NCBI GenBank assembly: GCA_012932295.1
Contig: JAAONU010000003.1
Span: 32,536,361 to 32,600,360, forward strand
Length of the DNA: 64,000 nucleotides
Direction: 5' to 3'
Origin: Cyclina sinensis
Taxonomy: Eukaryota; Mollusca; Bivalvia; Venerida; Veneridae
This document shows, piece after piece, positions 50,901 through 62,500 of this stretch. The stretch's first letter is position 1. Each line of letters begins with the position of its first letter. A model generated the notes under the pieces. It was not told the DNA's origin, did no database searches, and saw nothing but the letters and a program-made list of their open reading frames with translations. The position numbers were made by a program, and so were the translations under genes.

Positions 50901-53900
50901 AAGCAGCGTTCATCAAGACCTGAAGTTTTTATAGCAAATGGTGTAAAAAAGTATTAACATGCAATATAACAGACTTTGTCTGTCTCACAGACTTATTAGA
51001 AAAAAAGATTTTGTTAAACTAGGCTAACTGAATCCCTATCTTGAATGACAGTAAAGCCAGAAGCTGCTATCCTCAGCAACCTGGAATCCTCTCTGAATCG
51101 GTACTGAAGGCAATAGTGATAACCAAAACTTCAATTTTATATTGAAATCAAGATGGTTTTGAATGGTTCTAATCTCAAACACCTGATGATAATACTTCAT
51201 GCAAAAATATGTAGTTTTTTTGAGTGCAGACAATTTTCACACAGAGAAAGAGTAACAAATACTTCAGAGTACCAGTACAATAGATCCAAAGCCTTGGTCC
51301 ATACTGTAGAATATTATCAACTGTATGACATAGAGTATTTTACTGTATGTAAACTTGGCATACTACAACTATTGTGAATAAATTCTACACATATTTCAGG
51401 TAACATGGAGTCCTTCACATGTATAGTGAGAATCATCAGTTGATTCTTTGTATTGTGTATTCTGTTTAGAGATAAAGGTATATATTTGTACCTGAAGCAT
51501 AACTATGGTATCATATTTCTGCAATTCCAGGATGAGAAGTGCCTAACTAATAACCACTCTGTAGTGGGTTTGAATCCCGTTAACACAATTTGACACAACA
51601 CAATTTGACACTATATTCCCATTTCAGGCCAAATGCTGGTCAAAACTCAAGGCAGCAGTCATGAAGAGCAGACAAAAGATGTAACAATATTCTCGGCATT
51701 CAATGTTAAAGTAATATGTAAAACAAATAAATATAATACTGCTATTTTTAAAATAAATTTATCTCACCAACTACATACTTGCATAAATCCCTGTGAAAAT
51801 ACATACCTTTCATTGGCACATTTACAACCTGACCACTAATCATATCAAAGTACTTGAAGCTTTTATGCCTGGAACCAATCACAATTTGCTCGCCATCTTG
51901 CGTGAAATGTGCACAAAATACTGGAAAATTTTCTAAAAATAAACTCTGTATTTTGGAGTTTACTTTCCCATCAACCTGTACAGACAAAAAAATACAACTG
52001 AAATAATTTGGAAAAAAGAAAAGTTGAAAGCATTAAATGTTAATGTGTACTGATAAAATTAAGCTGTCAATAATGATCTATAAAATTTCTGAAACAGAAC
52101 TGTTCATCATTCAATTTGTTCTAACCACTTTATCCTATTACAGTAATGAAAACAGTTACTAATGAATACAGGCATTGTAGACCATAATAGGACTGGCAAT
52201 GCATGGATGCGTAAATAGAGAAAAGCCTACACTTATCACCAAAGCAACAAAAACTTGCACCAGCAGGTCTATAGCAGAAACGCAATTTTCAAATCAACAA
52301 AGGATGTGAGATATTTTTAATAGAATCCCTTTTATCATTGCACTGCAGGTTTCAGACTTAGCAAAAAGTAATGAAAGGATCATACAATGGTTTAGGAAAT
52401 ATCAGTACAGTTTTAAAACATTTATCTTAGATACTGTTATTAATAGTTCTCTTCGTTTGTTGTCATCCTGCACCATTGTTAAACAGCAATGATATTGTTA
52501 AATCTGTGAATTATTCTAGTAATCTAGGCAAGAAGTTTAAACACTGACGTGTCACCAGTATGAGACCCATGCAACATTTGTGAAATTAAGAAAACTAGTC
52601 TATCTGAACTCCTAGTACAATATTAAGATGAGAATGTTTTTATAATACACTGCAATTTCATTCACATATGAATATCCAGTTGCTTTTCAAATGTATTTTA
52701 AGGTAGTCAAAGAATTTCAGTTTTTTCATCAATTTACATAAAATTTACCTGAAATAATGTTAGCGTATTGTTTAGACCTCCTGTTACAGCAACCTGTGCA
52801 GAAGGATGGAACTCTAATGCTGTAAGTTTTCCCTGAAATGTACAAGATAACTGACATTAACAAAAGCATTATATTTTTTGTACAAAAAATAGTTTGTTTT
52901 TTGTTTGTTTGTTTGTATGATCCAAGTGTTCACTGTTTAGCTATTTTGAACTTTTCACATTTTTAATTCCCTTCACTGATAATTGAATTATATAAACAGT
53001 TGTATCTCAACCATCTTCTTTGGAATTATTTATAGATGCCCTCTTACTCACCATAAAAAATGCGAACGTTCTCGGTCATAAGGAAGGCTTAAAATCTAGA
53101 CCTTCTTTCAGCTGTCACAGTAAAAATAATGAGATTTCTAAGTGAATACTCCTAAAATAAATCTATCTGTAGCAGTGGTAGCATTTAACTGAAATTTGTA
53201 TTATTGTATAGACAAGTAATCCCATAGGGGTTTCTTGCTAAGAATGCAACAGAAAGACAACAACCCAACTGATAATACATACACGTTGTGGGCTTTCCTT
53301 ATTTAAATCAGTACAGGGTTTTATTTGAAGGACTGTTTTAGGAAGTGATGTTGATGAAGTGATGAATGTTCCTGTTTTTTGTAAAATATCTTCTACATCA
53401 CTGTCCTCTTCTGCAAGGAAAGAATAAGGCATATCAGTTAGATAACAATCTCAGATTTGTTCAGGGAAAAAAATGCTTGTATTAACACATTTAAGTTTTG
53501 TAAAAATTCAGGATACCCTTCTATAGATTTAGGCTGAACTTGTCCATGTTACAGGCTTGAATGACGCACTTACATCAGTACCAATTGAAAACTGACTGAC
53601 TGAATGGCAAACAATTCAGACCATGGTCAAACTCGTGGTCTGCACTGGTCAGCAAGACAAAAACAATAGTTAGAAACAGAATGAAGGACAAAACTGCTGG
53701 CCTTACAACATACCGTCTGAATTTCTGTCTCTTTCTGAAGGAAGTTTTGCCCAGTTTGGTGTTGATGATACTTTTTCAAACCTTAAAATAAAATATTTAA
53801 AGCATACAATTTCAAATAAAGTCTGTAATTTTGGTTTCATTCAAAAGTAAAAAAGGACAGATAATATAGAATTTTGAATGTAAGTGGAAAAGTGACAGAT

Positions 53901-56900
53901 TTTAAGAAGTTGAACACAAGATCTAGAAGCTGCAGGTTTACATCCTGTGGGCAATGAGACTCTTACATGTATGTGACATTCCACATTCCACTCTTTAGCA
54001 GAAAGTACTTGCTAAGTAATACATGTATAAGTCGCATGAGCTTGCTTCAAAAATCGAAGTACAAAGAAAAAAAAAGCTAAAACTAAATACTCCTTGTAAG
54101 TAGATCTTTTTTTCATTTTTAATGAATCATTGTTCCTAACTGAATGTATATAAATCTTGCTTGAGAATTACATTTATTCACACAAGTGCAGGACAGACAG
54201 ATATTCCAACAAAGACAATAGCTCAAATGCACCAAAATGCTCTAAAACATCAGGGAACAAAAATCATACAAAAGCTGTCTTTCATAAACCTACTGTGATT
54301 TTAATCGCTTGCTGTATTCACTCTTTGAAATTTTTTTCTCCTCTCCATGCCGTATATCTTTGAATCTTCTGGCTTTTGACAACAAAATACTGAAAAAAGT
54401 ATCATTTTGCAACATTAAAGAACTTTCATATATACAAAATATCAATAGATTTCTGAGTAAGGTTCATGGTACATGCATTGCTGATCATCCAGTCACCAAT
54501 ATTTGACACTAACTTTGGAAATCTGCTCTCTAAACTGGAGCTGATAAAGACTATTCTAGGGGTAAATCACCCCGATGAAGTTTTTTTTCTTTTTTTTTTT
54601 TTGGTGGGGGATCACTGACTGCAAATGGCCCTTTTCAATCTGATCCTATTAAAAGGGGTGTACTCCAGATTTGATATAAAAATATTTTTTACATAAATTA
54701 AATATCTAGATGCCGTGAGATTATAACAACATAATATTTTACTTCAAAATTGATTATAAAAGTCAAAATAGAACAAAAAAATATTCGCTTCAACTTGATT
54801 TGAACTCTGGACCCTCATGTTAACAAAATTTTTCCAATGCTTTTACTGTCACCAATATCACTGCAACTGAAATAATTATTTACTTTAAATGTTATACAAT
54901 ATAGTTATACCGTCGCGTTATGGTATAGCACTCCCAAAGGAAAAAACAAAAAAACAATTAATAATGAGATTTTCTGACTTATTTTTTGTCAGTAAGTTAG
55001 TTTTCAAGCATTAGTCATAAATATTACAAGAAATTTATAATACAAGAAAACTTTCTTTTTTTTGTCATCTGGAGCACAGCCCCTTTAAATATATTTTTCC
55101 ATACTTTTTCTGCCATATGTATTACATTCTAGCATTTTATCAAACTGTTAACAGATACAGGCTCTCAAATGGGCCACATGCAGTTATGATAGAGCCCCCA
55201 CATAATCTGCATATAATCTGCACCAAAAAGGATCTGCTAAAATCTTATCTTAATGAAATCACAAAGCTCAAGCTGTGACAAGATGTGGCATCAGTGGAAA
55301 TATTCTCCACCATTATACATCAGAAGCACTGATAACACTTATCACATATCTATGTCTTTGCATGAAACTGTATGTACAAACATACTGTTTTGTCTTACAA
55401 CGAGAACTGCTTCTGAGTAGAATAATCTATTAACACACTATGGCAAACAATTAAGAAATACACTGAATCTTCGGTATCTCAAACCTGTTTCTATTTTTCT
55501 TCAAGACTCTCAGTACTGCTTCCTAAAGAAACAGGGTTTTCATGCATACTATTCTGTTTACTTTTTCTTCCAAATACTTAAAAACCAAACTGCATTACTC
55601 CTACACTTAATCTATTAAAATTCTATGCAAAAATAAAATGCAGACATAACTTCCGTTGACAGCACATCTGCTGTCATTCAAGGGTCATATTTTGACTTTT
55701 TACTTCAGTACAAACCAGAAGATATATAGCAAAATCAATGCTATTTCAGAAGAGATGCCACAAGACTCAGATGCAATGTATCCAGGAATGTATTGACCAT
55801 GTTTAAAGAACCTGGAGTGTCTTTTTATGAGATGTTTCCTGTATGTTGCACAATCGTACAATTTAAAATATCTTAACCTCTTCTGGGACTTAGTTCTTTT
55901 TTACAACTGATACTAAATTATCAAACTAGAACTGCATTACCTCCCTTGATTATCATCTTCATCTTCCCATGCAGCCTTTTTCTCTTCTCCTCTCAAAGCT
56001 GCGAGTTTCCTGTGTTTTGATTTCTCTACCTGAAAACCATAAATGACAACAACAAAAATTCACTTGAAAAAAATCCAGCCTTATGTCACTTTACTGTCAG
56101 TGTTAATTTTATCTGAACAATTGAATCATTATTAATGGTACGATTGTAATGGGCATCTCAACTTAAGAGCCTGCACACTATGCAAGAAATCCAAGCATGA
56201 GCATCAAACAGCCTTCCAAAATGTGTGTGGTTCTTGTACATTCTCATGCATTAACAAACACCTAATAAAAAATATAACATTTCAAATAAATGCTAAATTT
56301 TGTTGAAATTTAAAGAAGTTTTCTGCTACCTGATTATTATTACAACTAAATGCACCTTTTCTGTAATCCTATATGACCTTGTAACTAGGCAAAATGATCT
56401 GTGGATTGCCATTCTATATGACCTTGTAACTAGGCAAAATGATCTGTGTATTGCCATCCTATATGACCTTGTAACTAGGCAAAACGATCTGTGTATTGCC
56501 ATCCTATATGACCTTGTAACTAGGCAAAATGATCTGTGTATTGCCATTCTATATGACCTTGTAACTAGGCAAAAAGATCTGTGGATTGCCATCCTATATG
56601 ACCTTGTAACTAGGCAAAATGATCTGTGTATTGCCATCCTATATGACCTTGTAACTAGGCAAAACGATCTGTGTATTGCCATTCTATATGACCTTGTAAC
56701 TAGGCAAAACGATCTTTGTTTTGCCATCCTATATGACCTTGTAACTAGGCAAAATGAACTGTGTTTTGCCATCCTATATGACCTTGTAACTAGGCAAAAC
56801 AATCTGTGTATTGCTATTCTATATGACCTTGTAACTAGGCAAAACGATCTTTATTTTGCCATCCTATATGACCTTGTAACCAGGCAAAATGATCCGTGTT

Positions 56901-59107
56901 TTGCCATCCTATATGACCTTGTAACAAGGTAAAATGATCTGTGTTTTGCTATCCTATATGACCTTGTAACAAGGTAAAATGATCTGTGTTTTGCCATCCT
57001 ATATGACCTTGTAACTAGGCAAAACGATCTGTGTATTGCCATTCTATATTCTGAACATATACATATCTTGAGTGGCCTGGCAATAAACAGCCTGAATATT
57101 TATTCAAATTAGGGAATTCAAGGAGCCCATTTTGCAGGGGTGAAATCTGTCAAGCCTACTGAGGTAAGCATAGTATATTCAAGTACGACCACAGTAAAAG
57201 GCCTTTACAGATTAGACTTTCTCACTGTAGCTGGAAAAGATATTCCTGCACAGGGTCAATAATAGGCCATTAAGTTACAAATTAAGTTTAATTATACTTC
57301 AGTCTCGATTAATCACTTCAATTAATTTTCATCAAACTAGGTAACCGGGAAGGGAAAAAATTATTACATATAAGAAACAAAAGTATAAGATCTTGTAAAA
57401 AATTAATAGGATAACAAAATAAACTCACCCCATGAAAAAGTCTTCAACAGTTTTTTATCTCAGCCCATTATAATTACAAAAACTAATTATTACCTGTTCT
57501 TGAGATAAGAATGTATTTGCTTGTTTGAAAAACAAGAGGATATATGTAAAACATCACAAGATAAACCAATTCTTTGATTACCGTACTATCATTACCATAT
57601 TGTGTGACTCTTCATTACCTTAAAAATGAAGCTGTATTTTTACTTAAATACATATGATTTATATATCACAAGAACCCCAGACAATTCCCCTTCCTTTCTA
57701 TTAGCCACCCTGGATAATGCTTCTTGATATTAATTACCGGTAGTATTACAGGGCTGACATTTCCCATACTGTGAAAAACTCGTATACATTCTTAAAGTGA
57801 CTGACTCACAGAATTTAGTTTAAAAATGTTTTTCTTTAAAACTAAAGAGAAATTAATGTTCTATGGAAAAAACTTAATGTTAGGGTTCTATACATAATGA
57901 AAACTGAATATAAAAAAAATGATTTCAACAGGATTCTAACCCATGCCCTTTTGGTCAGTAAAATGTAGGGTGGAAAGCTAAACCCCTGAGCCACAGAATT
58001 TTCTGACTGCCATTTCTCAAAATTAACAATATAAACAAAGTATCTACCCTGTGACTAACAGGGTAAATTTTTTTTGATTAAAGTGTATAAAACTTTATAT
58101 TATGATGTGTTTTTGTAACAGAAACAGTTACTTAGTTAATGATCTTCACAATTACACCTAGAATTTCTATATATGAATAAACATTTTCTTTTTTATGTAT
58201 TGTCAACCCATTTCATGTATTGTCAATCACTTAATACATATAAGATGATATAATTGTGCAACAAACATTTCTATCAGATATTTTTCAAACCTTTGAGGCA
58301 CCTTATATGTATGGTACGTAACCTCTTATTTATATAAGTGGTACTAACTCTAATAATGCAGTCTGCGAATTAAGCAGTAGCCTGCTAGCCTATGGCTAGA
58401 AGAATTTGGGTTGGACCCATAAAATTTTCCAAGTCACTAGCCTGGCTGGCCTGTGAAAAATTAGCAGCTGATAACCTTATTTTTTGAAAATGAAATGACT
58501 GAATTTCAAATGGAACAACCTATTTATCCTTGATCCAGGGAATAAAATTACATAATAACAGCATTAATCATTATTCTTGACTTTTCTTTCCACTTTAGAA
58601 GACTGACATTTTTTGGCTTGTAAAAACCTATTCAGACTAGTAGATATTGTCAACCACTAGTACGAGTGGCTTGTGGTTTTCTGACGCCAAGTTCTTTGAT
58701 TGATAATAGTACATTTATATAGTGGTACATGAACTCCATGGTATATAATCTCCAGTTTCCGATATAGTTACCAACTTGAATAGCGAGGCTGGTAGAGAGC
58801 ACCTGACTTGCATGCAAGAGTCACGGGTTTGAGTCTTGCTTATTTTACGCAATTATCTGACCCAGCAACATGAATTTGTTTGGTGCCAGTTGTCCAGCAC
58901 TCCATTTACCTGTTCTCTCTTTTCAAATTCCTTGATAATCTCTTTCTCTCCCCCGAGCACAAGTGTTTCAAGGGCCTTCTCTTTTTCACTTTTCTGTTGA
59001 AATGTTTTTGTTTTTTTCTCCAGTCCCAAGGGTGAGTCGTCAATTTTTCTCTTACTGGTCTCTTTCTGTTTGACAACATGTGATTTCTTCACTGGCCTTC
59101 GTAACAT
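44934..59107 (-). CDS. UTP18: U3 snoRNA-associated protein 18 homolog (WD40, SSU processome)
   Basis: Twelve exons in transcript order join in phase: 59107-58910, 56029-55941, 53781-53714, 53410-53283, 52832-52749, 51975-51807, 50919-50819, 47874-47784, 47086-46963, 46627-46453, 45546-45404 and 44958-44934, giving about 464 residues (human about 556). UTP18 is a nucleolar component of the UTP-B part of the small-subunit processome, needed for 18S rRNA maturation. Recognisable landmarks are a basic N-terminus, TGTFITSSTSLP, LEFHPSAQVAVTGGL, VDGKVNSKIQSLFLENFPVF, VSPDGRFL, GQVYVWDIRSRECTHRF, YIACGSNTGVVNLY, KPLKAIMNL and KGKALLYR. The 25-bp last exon encodes the conserved RLKHYGNY end. The N-terminal part between exons 2 and 3 lacks the conserved basic NRLRK/KRLKEE segment, so one exon may be unrecognised. 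Introns hold a MITE, satellites and other repeats. Confidence 0.9.
45865..45995. repeat. diverged interspersed repeat in the last UTP18 introns
   Basis: CCTGCAAAGTTTAAAGGTCC, GTTACTGATCAGAAATCATT and GGTCCC parallel the segment at about 36735-36800. Confidence 0.45.
47430..47790. repeat. imperfect tandem repeat in a UTP18 intron
   Basis: TTATCTCCATGTGATGGCTA, GGAATGAAAGTTAA and AAGTCAGTCTTA recur about six times at uneven spacing. The last copy abuts the donor of the exon at 47874-47784. Confidence 0.7.
47875..50818. other. large UTP18 intron, no gene seen
   Basis: About 2.9 kb of AT-rich intron. Short open frames (48452, 50398) have no domain. Confidence 0.4.
51530..51592 (+). mobile_element. 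possible tRNA-like SINE fragment
   Basis: GTAGTGGGTTTGAATCCCG contains a B-box-like GGTTTGAATCCC. The A-box part is weak. Confidence 0.25.
54651..55090 (-). mobile_element. MITE-like element with terminal inverted repeats (copy 2)
   Basis: Its ends AAAAGGGGTGTACTCCAGAT and ATCTGGAGCACAGCCCCTTT are inverted copies of each other. The whole element is the reverse complement of 4859-5300, including the ACCGTCGCGTTATGGTAT palindrome and the tRNA-like GATTTGAACTC segment. It lies in UTP18 intron 2, between coding exons. Confidence 0.85.
56366..57047. repeat. 45-bp tandem repeat, about 15 copies, in UTP18 intron 1
   Basis: The unit TATATGACCTTGTAACTAGG plus CAAAACGATCTGTGTATTGC and CATCC repeats every 45 bp with few changes. 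Because 45 is a multiple of three, both strands stay open for long stretches (210 residues plus, 158 minus). The translated units are perfect echoes of the DNA period. Confidence 0.95.
57890..58215 (-). mobile_element. tRNA-derived SINE, minus strand (copy 1)
   Basis: Read on the minus strand, GTGGCTCAGGGGTTTAGC looks like an A-box arm and GGGTTAGAATCCTG like a B box, with a body downstream. The segment TAGAATTTCTATATATG on the plus strand recurs at 62880-63110. Confidence 0.5.
58780..58850 (+). mobile_element. tRNA-Ala-like SINE head or tRNA pseudogene
   Basis: GGTAGAGAGCACCTGACTTG, CATGCAAGAGTCACGG and GTTTGAGTC resemble a tRNA with a TGC anticodon loop (GACTTGCATGC). The acceptor stem does not close well, so it is not called a functional tRNA. 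Confidence 0.4.
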
Positions 59108-59501
59108 TTTTGTGTGAACTTTATTTTACTATCTCAAAGAGCAAAGTTAAGGTTAGACTACGTAAAACCAAAATAAAAAGTAAAAGCGTGCTCGTTTTAA
59201 CTCTGACGTTTTATGACAGTGGGAAAGGGGTCGTAACACATTTTTACGACTTTAATATATTAGTAAGAACTTCTTTCACTTATTGCTTCAACTGCACATG
59301 CAAATTTGAATTTGAAGGGAAAAAAAATAGACCTGAACAAACTAGAAAAGAAACAGAAAGATTTTAACTTAAATTGATCGTTTTACGACATTCAACCAGA
59401 CGCATGGAGGATCAGTCTCATTAACGATTGCATTCAATTTCTGGAAAAAATCTGACACATCACGAAGATCAAGAGAAATTGTTCGCATTAGGCTTAAAGA
59501 A
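59108..59501. promoter_or_regulatory. shared intergenic region of UTP18 and SPTY2D1 (likely bidirectional promoter)
   Basis: The start codons of the minus-strand UTP18 and the plus-strand SPTY2D1 are 394 bp apart and diverge. No TATA box stands out. Both products act in the nucleus, so a shared constitutive promoter is plausible. Confidence 0.6.
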
Positions 59502-62500
59502 ATGGATTTCACGACTCTGCTTTCGATAGCACATAAGAATGAGAACCAGAAGAAACCGGTATGACAGCCTTCTTCTTTCTAGTTTTCATAATAAAACGGG
59601 AAAATTGTTGAATTTTATCACAGGGTTAAGGCATGTAACAGTAAAGTGAGGAGTGATAATGTATTGAGATTGGTCAGTCTTTTTGACAGTATGAAAATTT
59701 AAAAGACCAATATAAATCCTTATATTTGAGTTTACTTTACCTGCATTTGAGTTTACCTTTTGTCGCTGCTGGTTGCCCTTAATTGCCCTTTCAATCTTGT
59801 GACTTGATTATTGTGTAATATTGCCCCATACCCAAACACAAATAGATCAAATTGAAAGCGATAAATGAAGAGCAGCCCATTGAATCAAGTTAGGCTTTGG
59901 TCAAACTTCAAGTGTAACTAACGTGCTCCACTCCCTGAATCTCCAACAACTCTTATCTCACGCTTACTGGTTGCCATCCACGCAGAAGGAAACCTGACCC
60001 CTGCATGTACATGTGTATTCAGAATGTCACACAAATTGTTTGTTCATTGAGCTAAAGGTTATGAACAGCAACCTCTTCTGAAGGTATTGTCAGGAAATAA
60101 AAAAATGTATACCATATGTAAGCATCCAATGCAGGGTGAATGTTCTCTAGTCTAAATGTCCCAGTTCTCGGTAAAAACCGCCCCTTTTTTTTTGCTAACT
60201 GGCACTTCTGTGTATAACAGTGCTCCAGCTAGGCCTTTTTGGAAGGGCGCCGCGCCCTGCCCTTATTTTCTGAAGCCCTGCCCAATTTTCTAACGCCCTG
60301 CCCTAAAAACAGTAAAAAAAAATTGTCAAAGTTTTCGTGTATTGGGGAATTCCCATTACTGCCGCATGAAGAAAATGAGACTGGTTATCGTCTGGGTGTT
60401 ATGCAAGGGTCAAACACCAAAAAATCGATAGAAAACCTGTCACGTCAAAATAACACAAGTGTAGGAAAGGTACATTACCACACTTGTTTACAACACGTCT
60501 TGTTTGTATATTCCACTGACACCTGGGGAAAAGTAACCACAAATAAAGATTGGACATCGGTTACAATTATGAGATGTTAATTATTTGATTCTGCTGACAT
60601 TCGATGCCGTTTGGCGCCAATTTTAATGGTGGTTGACTGCCGATGTCAATGACTTGCTTTGCTCCGGTTATGGGCAGAGCTTATACTCAGAAACGGCAAT
60701 AAATATGTGCTACCTTCAAAGCATTGACCAATCAGAGCGCATTTTGATAGATTCATTGATTTAATCCTGGGTGTTGACACTCGATACACAATTAACACAT
60801 TTAGCTACCAACAGGTGTTGAATTGGGTCAATAAATCAATTGGGGATTGTACACAGAGTAGAAAACTGTTGTGTACGATAGATTCTACAAATTTTTAAAG
60901 TCAAACAAACTTTCTGTTAACAAACTTATTGAATGCTTAATTGTAAAGGAGAAGGCAATTCTTTACCAATGTTATTCTAACCTTTTAAACGGTGTAAGAA
61001 AAGGCAAAAATACGTTTTGGTACTTTTTTTAAATTCTCAGATTTATTTACAAGAAAAAGCCAGGTAGATTAAAAACAAGTTCAACAAATAGAAATTCCAG
61101 CAATCATTTAGTTCATTAAACACGAAGCAGTGAGTAAGAATCTCAGATAAATTCCGTTTGTCATATATTTCCACGACCCTGTCATATTTTAGTATTTTTA
61201 AGAAACAGTGTCTTCGGGACTTTTTAATACTTACAACATCCACTTGATTGATTAAGATAAGTGGTCATGATTTGATAATAAGTACCTGTTTTTCATGTAA
61301 AAAGTTTCCTTTTCTGTAATACTTAAATATTTCTGTCGTTGTTACTTTTGAAAGCCACAGTTGTAATGAATCAACATAATGTACAGTTTAACATTGTTTG
61401 TAATTTTGTTTAAAAAAAATCTGGTTTAACTGGAAACATATCCCAGACTTTTCACCAAAAAGATACTGAATTTTGTTGCCACATATGTATGTATTAATTT
61501 TTAACAGTAAGTTGAAATAAAAATCACTCCACATATTTGATGTCTGTAAAAACAAATACAGTTGTAAATATGAATATTATGAGAATGTCTTATAATTAGC
61601 AGATAATTTTTAGAATATGAGAGAGGGTCAGGAACATTTCTTACTTACACCCCCACCCCCTGCCCGACCAGCCACCCTGCCCTTTTTAGATCCTAGCTGG
61701 AGCACTGTATAACTTTAAAGATGGAGTTCAATAGTTGTGGAATCCTGCATTTTGACGCAAGCAAAATGCCATTTATTCACTTCTGACGCAACCAAAATTC
61801 AGTCTGTGGGTTTTCTTGAGGCAGTGGTATTTTTAGCCCATGCATCACTCAGCAATACACAAAGTGTCACAAGAGAAGGACAGTACATGTTAAGTCAAAA
61901 CAATAGGTAAATGTTTGGCAGATAAATCAATCATAGCATCTACAGGTGTAGCTTAGTCAAGAATGATCAGTTTATAGCACTGTGTGTGCTAGTTTACCCC
62001 TAATTGATTGGATTATTGCAGTGTTTATTTAAACTTAAACATGTTAATAGTGTTTGAAAGACTTAAAATGTTATAAATACAGCATGTGTCAGCAATTGTT
62101 TGTCAAAGTAGATCAATAGAGACTGCAGAAAATTGATGGACAATATACAGTGAATCTTTTTGTGTCATTTTTAAGCCTGACTGTTGCTGTGATGAAATGT
62201 CAGTGGTTTATAGATGCTGGAAAAACAAATGTGTTTGGTAAAGAATTTCAAACTGTTACAAAACAGCTCTTACTTCATCACAAGTACAGCAATGAGTTTT
62301 TAAACAAATGTTCAGTTATGAGCCTGTGTGCAGTAGTTAGATTTAAACAAATGGTTCTGCTTTAACATGAAAAAACTGTATTGACAATTCCAACTGAAAA
62401 CAGTTGTGCTCATAATTACATTTAAATCATAACGTAAAATAAAAAATGAAATGAATAAAGAAATCTTACCATGCTATTCACTTTGTAATCCTATTACATG

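Noticed and set aside
56300..56932. 210-residue open frame and its minus-strand partner (56326-56802)
   Set aside because: Both are translations of a 45-bp satellite whose period keeps all units in frame. No family resemblance or start context.
58780..58850. Functional tRNA-Ala gene
   Set aside because: The anticodon region and B box look right, but the acceptor stem does not pair well. SINE head or pseudogene is more likely.
60239..60580. 113-residue frame
   Set aside because: Lies inside the DNA transposon, starts in the subterminal repeat and has no transposase motif.
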